Assembly: GCA_028691175.1 (NCBI GenBank)
Contig: JAQUZU010000094.1
Span: forward strand, 1 to 7,169
Source: Candidatus Kapaibacterium sp.
GTDB lineage: Bacteria; Bacteroidota; Ignavibacteria; Kapaibacteriales; UBA2268
DNA length: 7,169 nt
Reading direction: 5' to 3'
Of this stretch, positions 1 to 7,111 are shown one piece after another (position 1 is the stretch's first letter; the number at the start of each line of letters is the position of its first letter). The notes under the pieces are model-generated. The model saw nothing but the letters and a program-made list of their open reading frames with translations. It had not been told where the DNA came from and searched no databases. The position numbers were made by a program, and so were the translations under genes.

Positions 1-1238
1 TATGGCGGATTAATATAAATGACCAGTTTTTTGCGTTTTTCTTCATCGTTAATAATGTCTTGCAGTGGCTGTGGCAACTTCGAGAAATCGTCGTTCAAAA
101 AGTCGAACTGAAACACGTGGCTGTCAAGCAGGTTTGCGCCGTTTCGGATGCGGTCTTTCATCACGTCTACGTCTTGGCGGTCTAAAGTCGAAGCCCAGAT
201 ATTGTATTTGTTGGTCAGTCCGGCAAGCAGATTTCCGGTGCCGGCGCAGCAATCCCATACGGTGTATTCGTCCTGCCAGTTTTCGCCGAGCGCATCGGCG
301 AGATATTTTTGCGAGAGTTCCACCCAGATTTTCGGAGTAAAAAACGAGCCTTTTCGTTCGCGGACGTCCTGCGGAACGAGCAGGTCGCGGCGTTCGATAA
401 TGTAATCCCAGTATTCTTCTTTCGGCGGACGTTGATATTTTTTCCAGAAAGCGGCATGCGCTTTTTGTTTATCGTTAAATACGGCTTGCTTTAGCGAAAT
501 CATTCCGAATACGTCCGTATCAATATCGAATTCGTAGTGGTCGGATTTCAGAAGTACAAACAGTTTTTCCTTCAGCGACAAATTATTTTCGGAGAGCAAA
601 TCGGCGAGATAGAAATCCGCGTCGATGATTCCCGCCTTCCTGACTTTCGTCCAATCGATTGTAATGCTTTCTTTTACTTCATCTCTCCATTTCGCATATA
701 CCGAAATAAAATTGTTTTTGTCGATTTGCAGTTTGGCATTTTCGGACATTTCCCTGCTTATGAACTGCGTAGCGATGAATTCTTTAAGTTGAATTTTATC
801 TTTTTCGTAGAAAAACACGGTTGCAGTTTTTTCGAATGCTTCTTTTGCGGCATTTGCCAGTTGCTTGAACTCTTTTGTCTCGTGATTACTCGGTGTAACG
901 TTCCAGTTGAAGTCGTTCAAATAGAAAATCGGCTGAATAAGGTGGTATGGCAGGAAAGCGATTTTTTCGTTATCGAACGCTCCAAGATATGCGGGCGGCA
1001 TCTCGTGGTCGAATGCTCGCGATTTTCCGATTGTCAGGATCAACTGGATAAGGCTTTCGACGTAATCGGCTTTATATTTTTTTGCTTCAGCCCATAGGCA
1101 CATGCGGTTATTTTCTTTTTGTACAATTGCGAAGTCGATTTTGCCGAAAATCTTGTATTCGAATTTTGTTTTCGGAAAAAATTCGTCTCTTATTGTCGAT
1201 TTTAGTTCTTCTTCGGAATTGGAATTATATTTGCTCAT
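1..1238 (-). CDS. Type IIG-like restriction-modification protein (PD-(D/E)XK nuclease fused to N6-adenine methyltransferase), 5' part only
   Basis: This is the N-terminal 412 codons of a gene read from 1238 down to the left edge, without an internal stop. Residues 1-75 hold a PD-(D/E)XK nuclease signature: D35 in GKIDFAI, then E51 and K53 in WAEAKK, followed by a helix with Q65. Residues 75-280 are a mostly helical linker without a recognised motif. Residues 293-305 (RERKGSFFTPKIW) are the usual entry to type I/IIG adenine methyltransferase domains. SAM-binding motif I is DCCAGTGNLL (329-338), and the catalytic motif IV begins as INPP at 409-412; the next codon starts TA, consistent with Tyr (NPPY). 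The missing part should hold the rest of the methyltransferase and a target-recognition domain. Start choice: an in-frame TAA lies directly before the ATG. From memory, the 293-412 stretch resembles large single-chain restriction-modification proteins of Campylobacter and Helicobacter. Family call confident; cleavage activity is inferred; specificity unknown. Confidence 0.88.
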   Translation of the reverse strand, partial: MSKYNSNSEEELKSTIRDEFFPKTKFEYKIFGKIDFAIVQKENNRMCLWAEAKKYKADYVESLIQLILTIGKSRAFDHEMPPAYLGAFDNEKIAFLPYHLIQPIFYLNDFNWNVTPSNHETKEFKQLANAAKEAFEKTATVFFYEKDKIQLKEFIATQFISREMSENAKLQIDKNNFISVYAKWRDEVKESITIDWTKVRKAGIIDADFYLADLLSENNLSLKEKLFVLLKSDHYEFDIDTDVFGMISLKQAVFNDKQKAHAAFWKKYQRPPKEEYWDYIIERRDLLVPQDVRERKGSFFTPKIWVELSQKYLADALGENWQDEYTVWDCCAGTGNLLAGLTNKYNIWASTLDRQDVDVMKDRIRNGANLLDSHVFQFDFLNDDFSKLPQPLQDIINDEEKRKKLVIYINPP

Positions 1239-1407
1239 TTATATATCTTTTTGTTTGTAACGTTTTGCAAATATACGAAATTATTCAAAGAATATCGAAA
1301 AAAAAAGCATCCGCGCCACTCCCGCGTTTGTGGTACTCTTTTCCAATATTCCGCGAATTGTTTCGTCATATCCGAAATATTCATTTTACAATACGGGATA
1401 CGGAATA
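1239..1407. other. Divergent intergenic region between the restriction-modification gene and the subtilase
   Basis: These 169 bp separate two divergent genes. The left part holds the TATATTTGC box serving the minus-strand gene. For the plus-strand subtilase I find no convincing TAnnTTTG box; TTTG at 1327-1330 has no partner at the expected 19-21 bp distance. A short imperfect tandem repeat of ATACGG (1391-1403) lies just before the subtilase start. No hairpin of note and no small gene were recognised. Confidence 0.6.
1267..1300 (-). promoter_or_regulatory. Probable Bacteroidota-type promoter of the restriction-modification gene
   Basis: On the minus strand the sequence TATATTTGC (plus 1267-1275) fits the Bacteroidota -7 consensus TAnnTTTG. 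The upstream element is weak: TTTC (plus 1297-1300) lies 21 bp away where TTTG would be expected, at the edge of a run of T residues. The -7 box ends 28 bp before the ATG at 1238, which leaves a short leader rich in A and T with no Shine-Dalgarno. The -7 match is seen directly; promoter function is inferred. Confidence 0.5.
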
Positions 1408-4254
1408 ATGAGAATATTTAATTCAGCAACAATTGCCTCCGCAATATTTTTTGCGACGGTTTTCCCCGGCATGAACTGCAATGCCGAATATTTCGAACAT
1501 AAAATTATTTCCGAAAAATATAAAGAACACGACGTATCAATCCTCGATAAAGTGGTATGGGTACAGTTTGCTCCGACGGTAGAGGATGCCGTCCTCGGAG
1601 AAATAATCGCTCCCGCCGGCGACGAATTAAATTTAACTCCGCTGTTACCGCAGAAACGCCAAGGCGAAATCCTCGCAAAGCGTGCAAACGGCAAAGTGTC
1701 CGAAGCCGAAGATAAAGTCTTGCGCACATATATTCTTGAATATGACGAAGATATTTCGCCGGTGGAATATATTGCGAAATTGCGCCGCGAACACCCTGAA
1801 ATTATTGCCGCCGAGCCGTATTATACGGACAAACTCCTTGGCTCGTCCGTGGAGCCGGACGACCCGTATTTAGATGAGCAGATAGCGCTTCAGAAGATGC
1901 AGGTTCGCGAAGCATGGCTTGCCGGGCTGGTTGGTTCGCCGGAAATTACAATCGGTATCAGCGATAGCGGCGTGCAGGTTTCGCATGAAGATTTAGTCGA
2001 AAATCTTGCATATAATACCGGAGAAATCCCCGATAACGGCCTTGACGACGACAACAACGGCTATATAGACGACTATGCAGGCTATAATTTTTCGTATCTC
2101 GACGACGGAGTCGGGGCGGGCAATGTAGCTCATTCGAACGCGCACGGCACGCAGGTTGCCGGTATTGCCGCCGCCCGGGCGAATAACGCTATCGGCGTAG
2201 CGGGCACGGGCAATCAATGTCGCTTCTATCCTCTGAAGGTCTGTCCGAAAAATTCTAGCAAAGTGCTTTTCGGCTATCAATCGATAATTTATGCCGCGGT
2301 TAATCATTTCAAGGTGCTGAACTGCAGCTGGGGCAATGTAAAGCCGTTTTCGCAAATCGAACAGGATATCATCGATTATGCTGTCGAACAGGGCGTGTCT
2401 ATCGTCGCATCGAGCGGAAATATTTCTTCCGGCGGTGTCGATATGTTTTCGATATTTTATCCTGCGGGCTATGACGGAGTTCTCGGCGTTGGCGAAACGA
2501 CCGGATACGACTACGTGGATTTTGATGCAACTCTTAGCCTTCAAACGGACATCATGGCGCCCAATGGCATCTATTATACATGCTTGGCGAGCTCGGATAA
2601 TGCTTCATACGAGCGAGTCAGCGGCGGAAGTTCGTATTCGTCGCCGGCGGTTGCGGGCTTGGTAGGCTTGGTTCGTGCGAAATATCCGGAACTTTCTGCT
2701 CGCGAGGCACTTGAATTTTCGCGACTATGTGCAGACGATATTTCTGCAAGTAACACTTCGGACAAGCAATTTTTCCTGCCGGGACGAGTAAATTTCACAA
2801 AAGCACTCGAACTTACTCCGCTTGGTCAGCCGGCGATTCGCCCGCTTGATGTCTCATTTACGGACGCGGACGGCAATCCGATTTCGCGTTTTAATTTGCA
2901 GGATAACATCAAAATAAATATTTCGGCTTATAACTACTTGGGCAAAGGGGAAAATCTTTCTTTCCGCCTGTCGCAAAGCTCGAACAACGGAAATGACTTT
3001 GCTACAATCAATAATGCGGAAGTTGCCCTCGGTGCGGTTGCAGAGAAATCTCCGCTTGCAATTAACGGCTTTTCGTTCAGCATAAAAGATAAAACTCTGC
3101 TCACCACGCCTGAATTTACGGTTTTCCGCGTCGATGTTCTCGAGAATGGCAGAGTAATCGATTTCTTTACTTTCCCGATTAATTGCTATAATGACGTTAG
3201 CACATTCAGCAACAACGCACTGACTTTCTCGGTCAGCGACTACGGGCGTTTCGGTTCGTCGGTTAATTCGTTGATTGGTGCCGGACAGGGATTTACGCCG
3301 AAAACTTCGTATAATCAACTTTATACCGCTTCCGGCTTGTGTCTTTCGGTAAATGAAGGCTACCTTTATACAGGCTTTATGAGCGACCAACAGTTCAAGA
3401 CAAGTTTCGCTTCGGTAAAACCATTCACCGGAGCGGACGCAATGACCGGCACAATGGCGGCGAAATATCTTGTAGACAATACAATTTCCGTTACGACGAA
3501 ATATTCGTTCCCGAGTGCGGATTTGCCGCTTGTGCGCGTTGATTTTACGGTAAATCACGACTGCGAAATTCCACTTCCCGGAATCGCGCTCGGCATGTAT
3601 TTCGACTGGGATTTAACGCCGTATATCAGAGAAAATACAACCGGTTATTTCGCGGAAGCAATTCCGGACGAAGCCCCGGCAACCTCTACCGCTGCGCAAT
3701 TTGCCGCAAACTATAATTCCTCTTCCGTTGTCGGAACACTTGTATTTTCAGATACGCCGAATGCAATCGCACAGTGCGCCGGTACGACCGGAGCAGACTA
3801 TGACGCAGCCTTGATGGTACTTATGAACGGTGGAATTTCCGAGCAATATGACGGCAAAAGCGATATTGCCTCCTTTGCCGGAATGAAATTCCATGGCGAA
3901 ACCGAGCCGAATACTCCGAAGAAATTCACCATGCTGGTCGGCTATGGCGAGAGCAAATCCGCACTCGCCGGCATGCTCCAAAACGCATATCGCACGCTCT
4001 CGGTTAATGAAACTGCAACTGCAGATGCTGCAATTTTCCCGTCGCCGGCAGCGGATTATATCGAATTTGAAAACACTAACCCGCTTTCCGGCGAAATTGA
4101 AATTTTCGCAATCAGCGGCAGAAAAGCACTTGTTGGTGCAGTTTCGATTTCAGATGTAACTTGCCGAATTAATGTTGCCGAACTTGCTCCGGGCGGGTAT
4201 TTCGTATTTTCCGGTGGCAAATATGTCGGCAAATTCATCAAAGCCGGCAGATAG
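1408..4254 (+). CDS. Secreted S8 (subtilisin-like) serine peptidase with T9SS C-terminal sorting domain
   Basis: A 948-residue exported endopeptidase. Residues 1-26 form a Sec signal peptide (R2, hydrophobic 8-20, probable cleavage after A26 in NCNA). Residues 27-150 look like a prodomain, ending in the usual AEPYY (135-139) and DDPYLDEQ (151-158). The S8 core is about 180-470: catalytic D186 (SDSG), H246 (HGT), oxyanion N338 (SSGN) and S409 in GSSYSSP, where the usual GTS is GSS. An acidic loop, NGLDDDNNGYIDD (210-222), probably binds calcium. Residues 475-590 look like an Ig/beta domain. Residues 597-865 are a further beta-rich region with YFDWD (731-735). Residues 874-948 match a T9SS type A sorting domain (IFPSPAADYIEF, SGR, APGGYFVF, KFIKAGR), so the protein is probably released or anchored at the cell surface. 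The start at 1408 is preferred because it puts the signal peptide first; an ATG at 1330 would add 26 residues that are not signal-like. Substrate unknown. Confidence 0.93.
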   Translation: MRIFNSATIASAIFFATVFPGMNCNAEYFEHKIISEKYKEHDVSILDKVVWVQFAPTVEDAVLGEIIAPAGDELNLTPLLPQKRQGEILAKRANGKVSEAEDKVLRTYILEYDEDISPVEYIAKLRREHPEIIAAEPYYTDKLLGSSVEPDDPYLDEQIALQKMQVREAWLAGLVGSPEITIGISDSGVQVSHEDLVENLAYNTGEIPDNGLDDDNNGYIDDYAGYNFSYLDDGVGAGNVAHSNAHGTQVAGIAAARANNAIGVAGTGNQCRFYPLKVCPKNSSKVLFGYQSIIYAAVNHFKVLNCSWGNVKPFSQIEQDIIDYAVEQGVSIVASSGNISSGGVDMFSIFYPAGYDGVLGVGETTGYDYVDFDATLSLQTDIMAPNGIYYTCLASSDNASYERVSGGSSYSSPAVAGLVGLVRAKYPELSAREALEFSRLCADDISASNTSDKQFFLPGRVNFTKALELTPLGQPAIRPLDVSFTDADGNPISRFNLQDNIKINISAYNYLGKGENLSFRLSQSSNNGNDFATINNAEVALGAVAEKSPLAINGFSFSIKDKTLLTTPEFTVFRVDVLENGRVIDFFTFPINCYNDVSTFSNNALTFSVSDYGRFGSSVNSLIGAGQGFTPKTSYNQLYTASGLCLSVNEGYLYTGFMSDQQFKTSFASVKPFTGADAMTGTMAAKYLVDNTISVTTKYSFPSADLPLVRVDFTVNHDCEIPLPGIALGMYFDWDLTPYIRENTTGYFAEAIPDEAPATSTAAQFAANYNSSSVVGTLVFSDTPNAIAQCAGTTGADYDAALMVLMNGGISEQYDGKSDIASFAGMKFHGETEPNTPKKFTMLVGYGESKSALAGMLQNAYRTLSVNETATADAAIFPSPAADYIEFENTNPLSGEIEIFAISGRKALVGAVSISDVTCRINVAELAPGGYFVFSGGKYVGKFIKAGR

Positions 4255-4302
4255 GAATTTTGGGCAAATAAAATAATCGATGAAATTATTGAAATATTTT
4301 CG

Positions 4303-4310
4303 TAATTTTG
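4303..4310 (+). promoter_or_regulatory. Probable lepA promoter -7 box
   Basis: TAATTTTG fits the Bacteroidota TAnnTTTG consensus exactly and lies 63 bp before the lepA ATG. No good TTTG -33 element is found 19-21 bp upstream; the nearest similar sequence is TTG at 4290-4292, which is too close. Transcription would be expected to start about 5-8 bp downstream, right at the base of the hairpin at 4316. Function is inferred. Confidence 0.5.
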
Positions 4311-4315
4311 TAGTT

Positions 4316-4340
4316 CGTGTGCGATTTTATGTCGCACACG
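4316..4340 (+). promoter_or_regulatory. Perfect 9-bp hairpin in the lepA 5' leader
   Basis: CGTGTGCGA (4316-4324) and TCGCACACG (4332-4340) are perfectly complementary around a 7-nt loop, TTTTATG. Because the -7 box ends at 4310, the hairpin would sit at or within a few bases of the mRNA 5' end, 33 nt before the start codon. No T-run follows, so it is not a normal terminator. It could protect the 5' end from decay, bind a protein as a dyad in DNA, or be a weak terminator of the gene before it. The dyad is certain; its role is not. Confidence 0.55.
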
Positions 4341-4373
4341 GCTCATCAATTCAAGTAATTAATCCGGACAAAT

Positions 4374-6176
4374 ATGAAATTATTTAGGAACTTTTGCATT
4401 ATAGCCCATATCGACCATGGAAAATCGACCCTTGCGGATCGCCTGTTGGAGCGTACCGGCAGAGTAACGCAGCGCGAAATGGTTACGAACCAGATTCTTG
4501 ACAACAATCCGTTAGAGCAGGAGCGCGGCATTACGATTAAACTGCATGCGATCCAGATGAACTATAAAGCCAAAGACGGCAACGAATATATTTTAAATCT
4601 GATTGACACGCCGGGGCATGTCGATTTTACTTATGAAGTTTCCCGCTCGCTCGCGGCATGCGAAGGTGCATTGCTCATCGTCGATGCGACGCAGGGAATT
4701 GAAGCGCAAACTATCAGCAATCTTTATCTTGCATTAGAGGGAAATCTCGAAATTATTCCGGTTTTGAACAAAATTGACCTGCCGAGCGCGGCGACTACTC
4801 TCGAACGCGTCAAGCATGAAGTTATGGATTTAGTCTGCTGCGAAGAGGAAGATATCCTGCTTGCATCTGCAAAAATGGGCACCGGAATTGAAGAAATTCT
4901 CGAAGCAATTGTTACGAAAATTCCGCCTCCGCAGGGCGACCCGAATGCTCCGCTGCGCGCACTGATATATGATTCCATTTTCGATTCATATCGTGGTGTA
5001 ATCGTAAATTTCCGAATCTTCGACGGCACGCTCCGCGAGGGCGATAAAATTCTGTTTATGGCTACAAATATGGCTTACGAAGTCGAAGAATGTGGTATTA
5101 TGTATATGAAACGCTACCGCACCGGCGAAATCAAAGCCGGCAATGTAGGCTATTTGACGGCGGCTATCCGCAATTTGCAGGATACCAAGGTCGGTGATAC
5201 GATAACGCATTTCCGCGGCGGCTGCGGAACTCCGATCGAGGGATTTAAAGAAGTCAAACCAATGGTATTTAGCGGAATTTATCCCGCAAGTGCCGATGAC
5301 TTCGAGGCTCTCCGCGAAGCACTCGCAAAACTTGTGTTGAACGACTCGGCAATTTCCTACGAGCCTGAATCTTCGACTGCATTGGGCTTCGGTTTCCGCT
5401 GCGGTTTTCTCGGACTACTCCACATGGAAATTGTCCAGGAACGTCTCGATCGCGAGTTTAATCAAATAATTGTAACTACGGTGCCGAATGTGCGCTACCG
5501 CGTGCTCAAAACCAACGGCGACGAACTTTATGTAGATAACCCTGCACAATTACCGCCAATCGGAACAATTCGCGACATTCAGGAACCGTTCATCAAAGCA
5601 GATATTCTGACTCCGGCGGAATTTGTCGGAAATATTATGAAACTCTGCATGGAACGTCGTGCGACAATGGTAAATCAAACATATCTCTCGCAGGAACGTG
5701 TCAGCCTGCGTTTCGAACTTCCGCTCGGTGAAGTGGTCTTTGATTTCTATGATAAACTGAAATCCATTTCGCGCGGTTATGCCTCGCTCGATTACGAATT
5801 CTTGGAATATCGTGCCGAGGACTTGGTACGATTGGATATTTTACTCAACGGCGATATTGTAGATGCACTTTCTGCGATTGTTCACCGCTCGAAATCATTC
5901 GATTGGGGCAAAAAACTCTGCAATAAACTAAAGGAATTAATCCCTAAACAAATGTATGAAGTGGCTATTCAGGCGGCAATCGGAGCGAAAATCATCGCAC
6001 GTTCTACCGTTAAGCCGGTCAGAAAAGATGTAATCGCAAAATGCTACGGTGGCGATATTTCGCGTAAGCGCAAACTCCTCGAAAAGCAAAAGGAGGGCAA
6101 AAAGCGCATGAAGCAAATCGGCAGCGTAGAGGTGCCGCAGGAGGCATTCCTCGCAGTTCTCAGCATGAACGACTAA
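4374..6176 (+). CDS. lepA: Elongation factor 4 (LepA), ribosome-associated translational GTPase
   Basis: A complete 600-residue LepA/EF4, the usual length for the family. It is a cytoplasmic or membrane-associated GTPase that binds the ribosome; proposed roles are back-translocation and, more recently, support of 30S assembly or initiation. GTPase motifs: G1 AHIDHGKST (11-19), the switch I motif RGITI, G3 DTPGH (78-82), G4 NKID (132-135) and G5 SAK (in LLASAKMG). Domain II follows (about 185-280, from RALIYDSIFDSYRG). The EF-G-like domain III includes GFRCGFLGLLHMEI (340-353). The LepA-specific C-terminal domain is intact: KCYGGDISRKRKLLEKQKEG (556-575), then VEVPQEAFLAVL near the end. The start fits the family N-terminus (MKLFRNFCIIAHIDHGKST). 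It appears monocistronic: own -7 box and leader hairpin upstream, strong terminator 4 bp past the stop. No anomalies seen. Confidence 0.98.
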   Translation: MKLFRNFCIIAHIDHGKSTLADRLLERTGRVTQREMVTNQILDNNPLEQERGITIKLHAIQMNYKAKDGNEYILNLIDTPGHVDFTYEVSRSLAACEGALLIVDATQGIEAQTISNLYLALEGNLEIIPVLNKIDLPSAATTLERVKHEVMDLVCCEEEDILLASAKMGTGIEEILEAIVTKIPPPQGDPNAPLRALIYDSIFDSYRGVIVNFRIFDGTLREGDKILFMATNMAYEVEECGIMYMKRYRTGEIKAGNVGYLTAAIRNLQDTKVGDTITHFRGGCGTPIEGFKEVKPMVFSGIYPASADDFEALREALAKLVLNDSAISYEPESSTALGFGFRCGFLGLLHMEIVQERLDREFNQIIVTTVPNVRYRVLKTNGDELYVDNPAQLPPIGTIRDIQEPFIKADILTPAEFVGNIMKLCMERRATMVNQTYLSQERVSLRFELPLGEVVFDFYDKLKSISRGYASLDYEFLEYRAEDLVRLDILLNGDIVDALSAIVHRSKSFDWGKKLCNKLKELIPKQMYEVAIQAAIGAKIIARSTVKPVRKDVIAKCYGGDISRKRKLLEKQKEGKKRMKQIGSVEVPQEAFLAVLSMND

Positions 6177-6180
6177 AAAT

Positions 6181-6212
6181 AAAGCCCGATATTGAAATGA
6201 ATATCGGGCTTT
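6181..6212. terminator. Bidirectional intrinsic terminator between lepA and bamD
   Basis: A perfect 13-bp inverted repeat, AAAGCCCGATATT (6181-6193) and AATATCGGGCTTT (6200-6212), with a 6-nt loop. The GC-rich core is flanked by A residues on the left and T residues on the right, so each strand has a T-tract: TTTTGCTTT on plus, TTTATTTTTAG on minus. It begins 4 bp after the lepA stop and ends 18 bp from the bamD stop, serving both convergent genes. Confidence 0.92.
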
Positions 6213-6230
6213 TGCTTTATATTATGTCTG

Positions 6231-6968
6231 CTATTTTGCTTCGATTGTGGCAAGTTCGGCGTTATATTTCGATTGTGGATATACTTGGCGGAAAAGTTCG
6301 ATTGTAACTTTCAGTTCCTCTGTTTTTTCCATTTCTTTCAGTGTGCGGATTTTCTCGAAATACGCATCTTCGGCAACGTCCGTGTCGGAATATTCATCAA
6401 TTACCATATTAAAGTAAATTATTGCCGCCTTCAGATACGACATTTTCTTGTATATTAAACCGTTATAATACTCGCGGTACGCAAGTTTATGGCGTAATTC
6501 CTCAATATACTGCGTTGCAACCGAATAAAGCGAATCATTCGGATATACCGATTGAAACTCCGAGAAAGTCTGAATTGCCTTCAGAGTGTGCTCTTGCTCG
6601 CGGTCGTACGGCGGCGAAAGTTTATAGTAGCAGAGTGCAGTTTTGAAAAGTGCTTCTTTCGAATAATCGCTTCGCGGATAAACCCGGCGAAGCATGTTAT
6701 AACTGAACGCGCCGAGTTGGTATTCACCTTCGCGGAAATTTACTTCCGCAAGATAGTATTGAGCATCATCGGCATACGCGGACGCCGGATACTGTAACTT
6801 TATGATGTCAAAATATTTAGATGATTCGCGATATTTCTCGTTTTTGAAATGCATCAAGCCTTCGTTAAAAACTTCTTCGGCTGTTTTTGGCATTTCCATG
6901 TTCGATGACGAGCACGAAACAAGTGCCAATATTGCAAATGCAGGCAGTAAAAATCTGGTTAGTTTCAT
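6231..6968 (-). CDS. bamD: Outer membrane protein assembly factor BamD (lipoprotein with TPR repeats)
   Basis: A complete 245-residue lipoprotein of the BAM complex, which with BamA inserts beta-barrel proteins into the outer membrane from the periplasmic side. Residues 1-18 are a lipoprotein signal peptide; the lipobox is LVSC with lipidated C19, and Ser at +2 fits outer-membrane sorting. The rest is a chain of about five TPR-like repeats (about 30-63, 66-100, 103-145, 163-193, 196-235). They carry typical phrases such as KYFDIIKLQYPASAYADDAQ and the BamD-style LSPPYDREQEHTLKAIQTF (117-135), where the third repeat has an insertion. Length matches E. coli BamD. The start at 6968 is fixed by an in-frame TAA directly upstream. 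It is convergent with lepA and shares its terminator. Generic TPR lipoproteins (YbgF/CpoB type) are the alternative, but the SPPYD..QE.TLKAI signature favours BamD. Confidence 0.92.
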   Translation of the reverse strand: MKLTRFLLPAFAILALVSCSSSNMEMPKTAEEVFNEGLMHFKNEKYRESSKYFDIIKLQYPASAYADDAQYYLAEVNFREGEYQLGAFSYNMLRRVYPRSDYSKEALFKTALCYYKLSPPYDREQEHTLKAIQTFSEFQSVYPNDSLYSVATQYIEELRHKLAYREYYNGLIYKKMSYLKAAIIYFNMVIDEYSDTDVAEDAYFEKIRTLKEMEKTEELKVTIELFRQVYPQSKYNAELATIEAK

Positions 6969-7111
6969 TTATTCAGTTACAAAATCCGATTGTTAAAAAA
7001 TTCAAACAACTAAATTAACAAATTCCCGGCGTAAAATTGCAGAAAATTTCTGCTACCGAAAATTGCACATTCAGCGACATATTGTAGACGTAATATTTCG
7101 CGAAAAGCAAC
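6969..7111. other. bamD upstream region
   Basis: About 140 A/T-rich bp between the bamD start and the hairpin at 7112. On the minus strand there are several TTTG motifs (for example in GGATTTTG near 6980), but none pairs with a consensus TAnnTTTG at the right distance, so no promoter is called. A 9-bp direct repeat AAAATTGCA occurs at 7033-7041 and 7059-7067, with a small dyad GCAGA...TCTGC at 7039-7053 overlapping the first copy. These could be an operator or chance. No coding sequence was recognised. Confidence 0.45.

Larger units (their letters stand above)
4255..4373. other. Intergenic region with lepA promoter and leader
   Basis: These 119 bp hold a -7 box, a perfect hairpin and the A/T-rich approach to the lepA start. 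No T-tract follows the hairpin, so there is no clear intrinsic terminator for the subtilase gene. Read-through into lepA is possible, although the -7 box argues that lepA has its own promoter. Confidence 0.6.

Noticed and set aside
537..1097. Plus-strand open frame of 186 codons
   Set aside because: It lies wholly antisense to the restriction-modification gene, whose minus-strand frame carries recognisable nuclease and methyltransferase motifs. The plus-strand translation is rich in Phe and Cys with no recognisable motif.
1300..1360. Promoter for the subtilase starting from TTTG at 1327
   Set aside because: No TAnnTTTG box occurs 19-21 bp downstream; the sequence there is TATTCCGC.
1330..1407. 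Upstream ATG giving the subtilase 26 more residues
   Set aside because: The extra segment is not signal-like and would bury the clear signal peptide that starts at 1408.
1408..1482. Subtilase N-terminus as a lipoprotein (Cys in GMNC)
   Set aside because: GMNC does not fit the lipobox [LVI][ASTVI][GAS]C. Signal peptidase I cleavage after NCNA is more plausible, and the protein carries a T9SS tail.
1993..2544. Minus-strand open frame of 183 codons
   Set aside because: Antisense to the catalytic core of the subtilase, where the plus frame shows the His and oxyanion Asn motifs. It has no motif of its own.
2854..3558. Minus-strand open frame of 234 codons
   Set aside because: Antisense to the subtilase; the translation is Arg- and Ile-rich and resembles no family, while the plus frame is a continuous multidomain protein.
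4316..4340. Leader hairpin as a normal intrinsic terminator for the subtilase
   Set aside because: No T-tract follows on either strand and it lies downstream of a consensus -7 box. A terminator role is not excluded but is not the best explanation.
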